The notes beneath the pieces were generated by a model, which was not told where the DNA came from, did not search any database, and saw only the letters and a program-made list of their open reading frames with translations. Source: Janibacter anophelis NBRC 107843 (GTDB taxonomy: Bacteria > Actinomycetota > Actinomycetes > Actinomycetales > Dermatophilaceae). Taken from it: DNA of 64,000 bases. Numbering within the stretch: position 1 is the first letter of the stretch; every line of letters starts with the position of its first letter. This document shows, piece by piece, positions 57,183 through 64,000 of the stretch. Both the position numbers and the translations under genes were made by a program. The DNA is taken from assembly GCF_001570945.1 (NCBI RefSeq), contig NZ_BCSQ01000002.1:39139-103138 (forward strand), written 5' to 3'.

Positions 57183-57423
57183 GACGCTCCTCCTGGTGGC
57201 TCCCACGGCGCCGTTGCCATGGGCTCTGCGACGACGGTGCCTCAGTCGTACGGCACCCGTGAACCGACAGAAGCGATCCGTTTCTCCCCGTGTGACCGCC
57301 ACTTGGCGGGTGGTCAACAATGTGCCCGCCGGACGGTCTGGTGTCGGGCGAAGGGCCGGGCTACCGTTCGACGACCGGGCACTGCGGCCCGGGCCGACAC
57401 CGGTCGATCGACGGAGGTAGAGC

Positions 57424-58389
57424 ATGGTGGTGACCGTCCTGCGGCCCGAGTTCGATCCCGAGCTGCGTGCCGGCCTGGCCGTCGTGGGAGGCATGTTCCC
57501 CCCGACGATCACGCCGGACCTCATCTCGTTCATGCGGACCTCCTACGCGTCAGCGCCGATGGACGAGGTACTACGGTCACGGGGCATCACCCGCGAGGAC
57601 GTGATCGTCGAGAGCCACGACGGGCACCCTGTTGCCGTCTCCTTGTTGCACCCGCCCGGACAGTCGGGGCCACGACCCGCCGTGGTCTACGCGCACTCCG
57701 GGGGCTTGATGTTCGGGGACCGCTTCAGCGGCATCGACCTCGTGCTGGACTGGGTCGACGAGCTCGGCGCGGTGCTCGTGACGGTGGACTACCGGCTCGC
57801 GCCAGAACACCCGGACCCCCATCCCCGTGAGGACATGTACGCGGTGCTGGAGTGGACCGCGCGCCATGCCGCCGAGAACGGCATCCGGAGGGACCGCCTC
57901 GTCGTGGCTGGTGCCAGCGCCGGCGGAGGGCTCGCCGCCGGGCTTGCCCTCGCTGCCCGAGACCGCGCGGGGCCGACCCTCGTGGGTCAGGTGCTGGACT
58001 ATCCGATGCTCGATGACCGCGGCGTCACCGCCTCGACCGGGCAGTTCGATGGTGTCGGGGTGTGGGACAGGGTGAGCAACGAGACAGGCTGGGCGGCCCT
58101 GCTCGGTGTGGCGCGAGGGACCGACGGCGTCTCTGAATACGCGGCCCCCGCACGGGCCGTCGACCTCACCAATCTCCCGCCCGCGTTCGTCGACGTCGGT
58201 GCGGCCGAGATCTTTCGGGACGAGGCGATCGACTACGCCTCGTCGATCTGGCGGGCGGGTGGGGACGCCGAGCTCCACGTCTGGTCCGGCGCCTTCCACG
58301 CCTGCGACATCTTCGCTCCGCACACGACGGTGGGGCGAAGCATGATTCGGGCCCGCAACGTGTGGCTGGAGAAGATCCTTGCTGACTGA
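57424..58389 (+). CDS. Alpha/beta hydrolase, hormone-sensitive-lipase-type esterase
   Basis: A 321-residue esterase. The HSL-family oxyanion motif appears as HSGGLMFGD (usual form HGGG), the Ser nucleophile is in GASAGGG, DYRLAPEHP is characteristic, and the Asp and His are expected in EIFRDE and FHACD. Substrates are probably short-chain esters. CGGAGGTAGAGC precedes the ATG. It is 14 bases before the PucR-like regulator, so the two are cotranscribed. Confidence 0.9.
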   Translation: MVVTVLRPEFDPELRAGLAVVGGMFPPTITPDLISFMRTSYASAPMDEVLRSRGITREDVIVESHDGHPVAVSLLHPPGQSGPRPAVVYAHSGGLMFGDRFSGIDLVLDWVDELGAVLVTVDYRLAPEHPDPHPREDMYAVLEWTARHAAENGIRRDRLVVAGASAGGGLAAGLALAARDRAGPTLVGQVLDYPMLDDRGVTASTGQFDGVGVWDRVSNETGWAALLGVARGTDGVSEYAAPARAVDLTNLPPAFVDVGAAEIFRDEAIDYASSIWRAGGDAELHVWSGAFHACDIFAPHTTVGRSMIRARNVWLEKILAD

Positions 58390-58403
58390 CGAGGGGGACT
58401 GAC

Positions 58404-59483
58404 GTGCAGGAGCTGCTCGGCCGCATCGCCCGACTGGACCCCAGCGCAAGCCTGGGACTCCGTGTCATTGCGTGCTTCGACGAGCTCATCGTGGGCAACG
58501 TCAACACGCGCGCGCTCTTGTCTGCCGCCGCGTCGCTGGCCGGTTGTACCGCGGGGTTCGAACAGGACAGTCCGACGCGCCGTGCCCGGGTGACACCGCG
58601 CGGTCAGCTGCTCACCGCAGCCGATGCCGCACGGCCGGTGTCGGATGAAGTCTCCTGGCCCGTCGCGACCGCCGAGGGGCTCAGTGTCTGGCTGGAGCGC
58701 GAAGGCGACGCGCTTCCCAACGACGCGATCATCCTCGAGCGGCTGGCTCTCGCCGTCCGGATCCGCCACGGCCGAGCGCGCTCCACGGCCGACCAGCGGC
58801 GCGACCTCGCGCTCCTCGTCGATGGCGCCGTACCGGTCGAGGACCGACTGGCGGCGGCGGGGGCTTTGGGGCTCAACGGCTCACGGGAGTACCGCATCGT
58901 CGCGGCGCCACTCTTCGCGGTCTGGGAGAACCACCCCAGCGGCCCTGAGGACGTCGTGCCGACCGTTCACGGCCCGATCCACGTGCTGGTTCTCTCGGAA
59001 GGAGACGGCCTGGAGTTGGTCCGCGCCAGCCCGGCCGGCACCGGGGTGGCCGCGCTGCCGCGCGAGCTGCACCACTCCTTCCGTACGGCGATGGTCTCGC
59101 TCCGTCTGTGCGATCCGCCAAGGTTGCCCTCAGTGCGTGCGGACGAGTTCGGTGGCCTGATCAGCCTCCTGGCCGACGCACCGGAGGGAGGTCACCACCC
59201 TGACGCAGACCGGCTGGACGACCTGGCGGGCCACCTATGGGCAGCCGAGACGTTCGAGGCAGTGATTCGCTCCCAGTCGATCAGGTCCGCTGCACGCCTT
59301 GCCGGCGTCCACCACAGCACGATGCAGGCGCGTGTCGATACCATCACCGGGGCTCTCGGTTTCGACCCCTTCGACGGTTTCGGCAAGCCGCGCTTGGGAA
59401 CCGCCTACCTCGTCTGGAGGCTGCGCAGGTCGCGCGTGCTCGACCTTCCGGCGCCGCCGGCCCCCGGAGCCGCCCCCGCCTGA
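58404..59483 (+). CDS. PucR-like transcriptional regulator
   Basis: A 359-residue protein with a C-terminal PucR-type HTH (SQSIRSAARLAGVHHSTMQA, followed by LGFDPFDGFGKPRLGTAYLV). The N-terminal 250 residues resemble sugar-diacid/PucR regulators only loosely and may bind the effector. It follows the esterase in the same operon and probably regulates it and the divergent serine hydrolase. GTG start with GAGGGGG upstream. Confidence 0.75.
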   Translation: MQELLGRIARLDPSASLGLRVIACFDELIVGNVNTRALLSAAASLAGCTAGFEQDSPTRRARVTPRGQLLTAADAARPVSDEVSWPVATAEGLSVWLEREGDALPNDAIILERLALAVRIRHGRARSTADQRRDLALLVDGAVPVEDRLAAAGALGLNGSREYRIVAAPLFAVWENHPSGPEDVVPTVHGPIHVLVLSEGDGLELVRASPAGTGVAALPRELHHSFRTAMVSLRLCDPPRLPSVRADEFGGLISLLADAPEGGHHPDADRLDDLAGHLWAAETFEAVIRSQSIRSAARLAGVHHSTMQARVDTITGALGFDPFDGFGKPRLGTAYLVWRLRRSRVLDLPAPPAPGAAPA

Positions 59484-59623
59484 CGCGGGAGCGCGACGAC
59501 GGCGCCTTCTGAACACTGTGAGGACCACTCTCCGGTGCTGGACACGAGTGAGCCTGCCGAGGGACTCGCCCCACCCCTGTTTACAAGACCGCGAGCCACG
59601 GGCGCTCTCCGTTTGAAACCGGC

Positions 59624-60022
59624 TCATCCCAATCGGGGGTGTAGGAGTTGGGGTCTGAAGCCGCCGGTCTCGAGCAGGCTTCGGGCGATGTAGTTGGTCA
59701 GGTTGCGGAACCCGAGTGCGGAGCCGCGCAGGTGTTCGAGCCGTCCGTTGAGCGCCTCGGTCGGCCCGTTGCTGGTGCCGGGTCGTTCGAAGTAGGCGAG
59801 CAGGTCAGCGGCTCGCTTCTTCAGGGTGCGGCCCAGGGTGGTGAGCTCGGTGAGCACCTTGGGGACGCCGGCGCTGAGGTTGGTGATCAGCTTCTCCATG
59901 AGCTCGCGGCCACGTTGCCGGTCCTCGTGGCGATAGGCGGCGATCATGCGCTGGTAGAGACCCCAGGTCGCCTCGACCTCGACGTGAGCGTCATCAACGA
60001 ACAGCGCGCGTAGCGACCTCAA
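59624..60022 (-). mobile_element. ISL3-family transposase, 3' fragment
   Basis: A 132-residue frame matching only the C-terminal quarter of ISL3-type transposases: EATWGLYQRMIAAYRHEDR, TLGRTLKKRAADLLAYF, and the terminal SNGPTEALNGRLEHLRGSAL, GFRNLTNYIARSLLE. The DDE core is missing, being cut off where IS1380 sequence starts on the other strand. Not functional. Confidence 0.85.
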
Positions 60023-60317
60023 GGCCTCCGCGCTGGCTCACCTGCCATCCGGGCGGTTCGCCACCAACAGTGCCTGGCTCGTGCGCGCGGTCATCGCGTT
60101 CAACCTCACCCGGGCCGCTGCCGTCCTGACCGAGGCGCCCGAGCTGGTCAAGGCGACCACTGCCACCGTGCGCCGAAAGTTGATCCACGTCCCGGCCCGG
60201 GTCGCGTCCTCGGCCCGGCGGATCACGCTGCACCTGCCCCAGCACTGGTCATGGCAGCAGCCCTGGACCCAGGTGTTCGACCGAGTCGCCGACCCACCCG
60301 CGATCGCCTCGTCCTGA
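60015..60317 (+). mobile_element. IS1380-family transposase, 3' fragment and IS end
   Basis: About 100 residues of the C terminus of an IS1380 transposase: DLKASALAHLPSGRFATNSA, FNLTRAAAVL, RRKLIHVPARVASSARRITL, LPQHWSWQQPW. The N-terminal catalytic part is replaced by the ISL3 fragment. The IS end may reach to about 60470, where GGTGGATCGAGGCTAA resembles terminal sequence of such elements. Together the two fragments record nested insertions followed by deletion. Confidence 0.82.
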
Positions 60318-60640
60318 CCACCCAGCCCAGATGGCGCTACCCCAGGAACCTCGAACGTGGAACACCCCGACAGCCAGGTCGGGCGATCACCCACGCCCCG
60401 ACACAGCCCTCACCCCAGCATCGAGATCACGCCTCCAGACGAAGTCCCATCGGTGGATCGAGGCTAAAGGAATGGAGCTTGCTCGGCTTCGACGCCGCCG
60501 CAAGATCCGGTGAAACGGTCGGTACTGGTCGGTCGTCGTCGGTCACCACCGGATGGCGGCGTCCCCCACGCTCGGCGTTTGCGCAGGTCAGCGGCTCGTT
60601 CGCCCCGTGGGCGCATCAAGCGATAGACGCACAGCCGACG
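60318..60640. other. Non-coding remnant between IS1380 fragment and tRNA fragment
   Basis: No gene is supported. The left part is probable IS1380 3' flank. Near 60580-60600 the minus strand reads CCGCTGACCTGCGCAAACGCC, related to TGACCTGCGG-containing hairpins at 55139 and 60691. Confidence 0.4.
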
Positions 60641-60675
60641 TGATGAGGTCGTCGGTTCGATTCCGACAGGCGGCC
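60641..60675 (+). pseudogene. 3' half of a tRNA-Thr gene
   Basis: TGATG-AGGTC-GTCGGTTCGATTCCGAC-AGGCGGC reads as the 3' anticodon-stem strand, variable loop, complete T arm and 3' acceptor strand of a tRNA. The acceptor strand AGGCGGC would pair with GCCGCCT, the start of common actinobacterial tRNA-Thr. No such 5' half exists upstream. A 3' tRNA half with its terminator is the usual mark left by an element that integrated in a tRNA gene. Confidence 0.7.
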
Positions 60676-60680
60676 CCGGC

Positions 60681-60722
60681 GAACAGCCCCTGACCTGCGG
60701 AAACGCAGGGCAGGGGCTGTTC
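60681..60722 (+). terminator. Strong hairpin terminator downstream of the tRNA fragment
   Basis: GAACAGCCCCTG and CAGGGGCTGTTC form a perfect 12-bp stem; after one A-G mismatch CCTGCG pairs with CGCAGG around a GAAA tetraloop. It lies 6 bases after the tRNA remnant and was evidently its terminator. The region from here to 60933 holds nothing else that I can support. Confidence 0.88.
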
Positions 60723-60933
60723 GGTTCTGGTGGTCGCGCGATGCGCTGGCCTCACGGCTCTGCCCGACACCGACGTCGCTCTCCTCTGCGACGGACCCCT
60801 CGCCGGCTGAGCGCTCGTGGCCGGCATCCTGTCCGTGTGCGATAGGCCTCGCACCGCTCGGCAACGCAGCGTGGCGATGCGTCGCGACCTGGCGACGGCT
60901 CGGCGGAGCGCGATCGTCTCGTGCGTTGGCGGA

Positions 60934-61245
60934 CTACGGGAGCTTGGACGCGAGGACGTCGGCCGGCAGGATCTCGGGTGCAGCGCCGAGGAGGTGCTGG
61001 TTGGCCGTCAGGGCTGCGACGATGGCGCCGTTGGCGTGGGCGTCGCGAGCGGCCTCGTCGGGGAATGCATCGAAGATCCAGAAGGTGTCGGCGTGGGTCC
61101 TGACCGCGAACCAGACAATCGTTCCTACTTCTTCGTTGGCGAGGGCGACAGCGCCGGCGAGCAGATCGGCGAGCGCGTCGTGCTGTCCATCGGCCGCGAC
61201 GATCTTGGCGACGAAGGCATACGGAAGTGATGCGGGTGTGGACAT
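60934..61245 (-). CDS. Antibiotic biosynthesis monooxygenase (ABM) domain protein
   Basis: A 103-residue single-domain protein with the ferredoxin-like ABM fold: AFVAKIVAADGQHDALADLL, then EVGTIVWFAVRT and FWIFDAFPDEAARDAHANG, which carry the conserved pattern of YgiN-type quinol monooxygenases. It is divergent from a GlxA-type regulator, suggesting a small inducible detoxification pair. Substrate unknown. Confidence 0.88.
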   Translation of the reverse strand: MSTPASLPYAFVAKIVAADGQHDALADLLAGAVALANEEVGTIVWFAVRTHADTFWIFDAFPDEAARDAHANGAIVAALTANQHLLGAAPEILPADVLASKLP

Positions 61246-61330
61246 GAGGGGTTCTCCTAAGTGTCGAGGTTTCTTGGTGAAGCGAGTTCAGCGTATGACG
61301 AGCAAGGGCATGTGAGAAGTGGCGTATACG

Positions 61331-61346
61331 ACAGTATTGCTATTGT
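61331..61346 (+). promoter_or_regulatory. Candidate operator in the ABM/GlxA intergenic region
   Basis: ACAGTATTGCTATTGT is an imperfect inverted repeat (one mismatch in ACAGTA/TATTGT) 8 bases before the GlxA-type gene, and GTATAC lies just upstream at 61324-61329. It is the only symmetrical site in the 108-base gap. Function is inferred from position. Confidence 0.35.
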
Positions 61347-61353
61347 TCGCGCC

Positions 61354-62295
61354 ATGCGTATCGGACTGATCGCGATCGACGGCTGCTTCGGTTCGGCTGT
61401 CGCGTCGATCATCGACATCGTGCGGGTGGCCGACGGAGCCCGCGGCGATGTCGACCCGCGGATCGACCCGATCGAACTCGCCATCCTCGGACCGAAACGG
61501 AGAGTGACCACGACGGCATCGATGACCCTGTCGGTGGACCACCCGCTGTCGGAGTCCGCAGAGTTCGACGTGGTCGTCGTCCCTGCGCTTGGAACCCTCA
61601 CGGCCGCCGCTACCAACGACGCCCTCCAGAGCCGAGATGTTCGTTCGGTCATCGCCTCGCTCGGGCGCCTCGACGACGCGACCACCCGGATCGCCGCGGC
61701 GTGCACCGGCGTGTTCGCTGTCGCCGAGACCGGACGGATGGATCATCGGCGGGCGACGACCAGCTGGTTCCTGGGGCCGGAGTTCCTGAAGCGCTATCCG
61801 ACCGTCGCCCTCGATCTCGACACCATGGTCGTGGTCGACGGGAACCTCGTCACCGCCGGCGCCGCGTTCGCCCACATCGACCTCGCGCTCTCACTCGTGC
61901 GATCGATCAGCCCCGACCTGGCCCAACATGTCGCCAAGCTCCTCATCATCGACGAGCGTCCGTCGCAGGCGGGCTTCGTCGCCTACGAACATCTCCGGCA
62001 CGAGGACCCGATCGTCGTCGAGTTCGAACGCTTCGTGCGCGCCCGCCTGGAGGAACCGTTCAACGTCGCCTTCGTGGCGCAGTCGCTCGGCACCAGCCGG
62101 CGCACCCTCGAACGACGAGTCCGTGCGGCGCTCAACCTCACTCCGCTCGGCTTCGTCCAACGGCTTCGCATCGAACGAGCTCGGCACCTCTCAGCAACCA
62201 CGGACCTCACCTCCGCCGAGATCGCGCTACGGGTCGGCTACGCGAACGCCGAGACTCTGCGCTCCCTCCTGCGTAGGGAGCGACGCCGTTCCTGA
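61354..62295 (+). CDS. GlxA-type AraC family regulator with DJ-1/PfpI domain
   Basis: A 313-residue regulator. Residues 1-190 form a DJ-1/PfpI-like class I amidotransferase fold (VVVVPALGTL; the Cys in IAAACTGVFAVAE, the GlxA pattern), and residues about 215-313 the AraC double HTH (FVAQSLGTSRRTLERRVRA, LGFVQRLRIERARHLS, SAEIALRVGYANAETLRSLL). It probably activates the divergent ABM gene in response to a small reactive compound. ATG at 61354. Confidence 0.9.
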   Translation: MRIGLIAIDGCFGSAVASIIDIVRVADGARGDVDPRIDPIELAILGPKRRVTTTASMTLSVDHPLSESAEFDVVVVPALGTLTAAATNDALQSRDVRSVIASLGRLDDATTRIAAACTGVFAVAETGRMDHRRATTSWFLGPEFLKRYPTVALDLDTMVVVDGNLVTAGAAFAHIDLALSLVRSISPDLAQHVAKLLIIDERPSQAGFVAYEHLRHEDPIVVEFERFVRARLEEPFNVAFVAQSLGTSRRTLERRVRAALNLTPLGFVQRLRIERARHLSATTDLTSAEIALRVGYANAETLRSLLRRERRRS

Positions 62296-62832
62296 CCTAT
62301 CGCCATGCCTGTAGCCGGTGTCCTAGTGCTCGACTGGAACCACCTCTCAGCACGTCGCGTCGACGCTCCTGCGTCGCCCCTGGACGACCCACTCGACACG
62401 CCCGCAGCACAGGCCATGTGACGTGTCCCGGCTTCCCGGACGGTCGGGGTTGGGTGGCTGTGATGTCGCTGCGTTGTCGTCGAGGGGGTCAGCAGACTCG
62501 ATCAGGGTCGATCGGGATGAGGCGTGACGGCGGTCAGGTCAGGGCGGCCGAAGCCGGCCGGCGGGGTAGCGTCGGTCACATCGAGGTCTTTCGGATGGAT
62601 GGCGTAGGAACCTCCGTCGTCGGGAGACTCGACGTCTAGCTGCGGACCGACGCGCCCGGCCGACCTACACCCTCATCTGGGAAGAGCCTCTTTCGAAGAC
62701 CCCCAGTTGTGCTGTATGCAACATCTTGCGCACATGAGCAAGGCGAGGGCGAAGTTGCTGTGTTGGTGCTTGTGCCATGTCGCGCAACCAGGTGACACCA
62801 ACGCGGCCGGGTAGCGCCCCCCTTCGCCCCCC
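62296..62832. other. 537-base intergenic region
   Basis: I see no supported gene; a 73-codon frame at 62418-62639 has no recognisable features. The 19-mer AACCAGGTGACACCAACGC at 62786-62804 matches 55445-55463 with one change. A CCCCCTTCG copy at 62818-62826 marks the return to core-type sequence just before the kinase gene. Confidence 0.5.
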
Positions 62833-63732
62833 TCAGTCACCCAGCGCCTTGATCAGCGCGACCGCCCGCGAGACCCGCTCGGGGTCGTCGTCCTCGCTCG
62901 CCCACACGGCGTTGACCACCTCCCGTAGCGTGCTCACCGCCCGCACGAGCCCCTCATCGAGATCGGTGACCTCGCACGCCACCTCGACCCGCCGGCGCAC
63001 CGACCACCGCAGGGACGCACCGGTGCCCATCTCGTCGACACGGTTGTAGAGGAGCGGTGCGACCTCCCACGCGGGGTGCCCGGTGACCGGCTTGGGGTCG
63101 ATGGCGACCCAGTCGGTGCCGTCGGACAGGACGTTGCCGTAGTGCAGGTCGCCGTGGAGCAGGCGCTCACCGCCGAGCGACGCCAGGGAGCGAAGGGTGG
63201 ACCTCGCCTGCTCGACATAGCGCCGGGGCAGCGCGGCGACCGCCGGTCGGGACAGGATCTCCTCGACCCACGGCACGAGCGCCGGCACCTGCGGCAGGGG
63301 AGCGACGTGCAGGTCGGCGTAGAGGCCGGCGACGACCCGCACGGCTTCCTCGTCCCAGAGGTCGCCGAGGTCTTCGGTCGTCAGACGCTCGAGCAGCAGC
63401 ACCGACCGGCGGGGGTCGGCGCGCAGCAGCCGCACGGCCCCGCGCCCGTCCCACGTCCGCAGCGCCAGGTGCTCGTGGTCGGCCTCGCGGTGCGGCCAGC
63501 CGAGCTTGAGCGCCGCCCGCCCGTCGGGTCCGTGCACCGGCACCACGAGGGCGCACCGCCCGGTCAACGGCGCACCGTCGACGGACAGCTCCCACTCCTG
63601 CAGCACCTCGGCGATCAGGTGGGGGAGCGCGTCGACCCAAGCGGCGCCGGGCGGACCCCCTTCGGCCTCGAGCGACGCGATGCGTGCGGCGAAGGACGTC
63701 GGCACCAGGGCCGCCGCCTCCTCCACCCTCAC
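62833..63732 (-). CDS. Aminoglycoside 6-phosphotransferase-like kinase (APH(6)/hydroxyurea kinase family)
   Basis: A 299-residue kinase-fold protein with the APH active site LLHGDLHYGNVL (catalytic Asp) and the metal-binding Asp in WVAIDPKPVTGHPAWE, the latter typical of streptomycin 6-kinases and hydroxyurea phosphotransferases. Many chromosomal members in actinobacteria have no proven resistance role. The GTG start at 63732 overlaps the stop of the upstream gene (GTGA), so it is the second gene of an operon entering from the right edge. Confidence 0.85.
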   Translation of the reverse strand: MRVEEAAALVPTSFAARIASLEAEGGPPGAAWVDALPHLIAEVLQEWELSVDGAPLTGRCALVVPVHGPDGRAALKLGWPHREADHEHLALRTWDGRGAVRLLRADPRRSVLLLERLTTEDLGDLWDEEAVRVVAGLYADLHVAPLPQVPALVPWVEEILSRPAVAALPRRYVEQARSTLRSLASLGGERLLHGDLHYGNVLSDGTDWVAIDPKPVTGHPAWEVAPLLYNRVDEMGTGASLRWSVRRRVEVACEVTDLDEGLVRAVSTLREVVNAVWASEDDDPERVSRAVALIKALGD

Positions 63733-64000
63733 GGCTGGTGCTCGCCGTCCCCGTAGAGCTCGGGGACGTCCTGGAGGAACTGCGCGCGCGAGATCTCCTC
63801 GGCCGTGACCATCCACTGCGTCACCTCGAGCGCGGCGTCGCGGTCGTCGGCGAGGTGGTCGAAGCAGTCGGCGTACGCGGCCTGCAGCCGCACGAAGCTC
63901 CCGACCACCCAGTCGTGCCCCTTGGTCCCCGAGAGGTCGTCGGGTCGGTCGTAGCCGAGGGCGATCGGCTCGACCGCGTCGCCCGCCGCGGTCGTCTGCC
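63729..64000 (-). CDS. Unknown protein, C-terminal part
   Basis: The last 90 residues of a gene that continues beyond the window. Segments such as GYDRPDDLSGTKGHDWVVGS and the acidic VPELYGDGEHQP tail are visible. I do not recognise the family. Its stop overlaps the kinase start by 4 bases, so the two are coupled. Confidence 0.75.
   Translation of the reverse strand, partial: QTTAAGDAVEPIALGYDRPDDLSGTKGHDWVVGSFVRLQAAYADCFDHLADDRDAALEVTQWMVTAEEISRAQFLQDVPELYGDGEHQP

Noticed and set aside
60588..60864. Minus-strand frames with RNRTDD- or ESNRRPHH-like strings
   Set aside because: These are antisense translations of the tRNA-Thr fragment and its terminator, a well-known source of false proteins.
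62418..62639. 73-codon open frame in the 62.3-62.8 kb gap
   Set aside because: No homology I can see and no promoter or ribosome site.
62833..63732. Streptomycin resistance gene
   Set aside because: The APH(6)-type fold is clear but many chromosomal members have no resistance role; activity cannot be claimed from sequence.

Overview
The window comes from a high-GC actinobacterium. The evidence is about 70% GC in the core, GTG/TTG starts, 4-base stop/start overlaps, TANNNT leaderless promoters, a DinB-type protein, MobF relaxase and IS1380/ISL3 remnants. The gene style suits Micrococcales (Intrasporangiaceae-like), but species cannot be named from sequence alone.

Region 1 (1-8.2 kb) is housekeeping: the 3' end of poxB, a small DoxX-like membrane protein, a tandem GNAT acetyltransferase overlapping a sirtuin, an M23 peptidase, an EamA exporter with a divergent LysR regulator, proS, a HAD phosphatase and a second DoxX protein.

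Region 2 (8.3-36.3 kb) is a nearly complete aerobic cobalamin locus: cobK; the run chlID-cobO-cobB/cobC-cobA-cobS-cobU-cobD on the minus strand; cobL-cobM; the cobalt transporter cbiMNQO; cobG-cobH-cobIJ; cobN; a bluB-cobT fusion; cobF-cobQ; and a histidine phosphatase that may be the alpha-ribazole phosphatase. Three cobalamin riboswitches precede the chlID operon, cbiMNQO and cobN. Two fusions stand out: CobB-CobC and BluB-CobT.

Region 3 (36.3-39.6 kb) holds palindromic 32-bp repeats, a secreted alpha/beta hydrolase abutting a response regulator that has lost most of its receiver domain, and yyaL (thioredoxin-like DUF255 protein).

Region 4 (39.46-55.21 kb) is a lower-GC genomic island inserted in yyaL exactly at the codons for its CHWCH motif. 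The island supplied a new 5' end for yyaL on its left, and the displaced native 5' end survives on its right. Both ends carry clusters of a GTGATGCAC motif. The cargo is an hsdR 3' fragment, a 1169-residue SIR2 protein, a MobF relaxase with a candidate oriT, an XRE regulator, two small HTH proteins, a 1531-residue GHKL ATPase with a NOV-C/PD-(D/E)XK-like C terminus, and an XRE-ImmA/IrrE plus PIN pair. No integrase is visible. This is the best place for an undescribed defence or mobile system.

Region 5 (55.4-62.8 kb) is a second accessory stretch: a HEPN-like fragment, a beta-lactamase-fold hydrolase, an HSL esterase and a PucR-like regulator, ISL3 and IS1380 fragments, a 3' half of a tRNA-Thr with its terminator, and an ABM monooxygenase divergent from a GlxA-type AraC regulator. 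Core sequence resumes at 62.8 kb with an APH(6)-like kinase and a partial unknown gene. A 9-mer, CCCCCTTCG, occurs at least 26 times in core DNA and never in the island.
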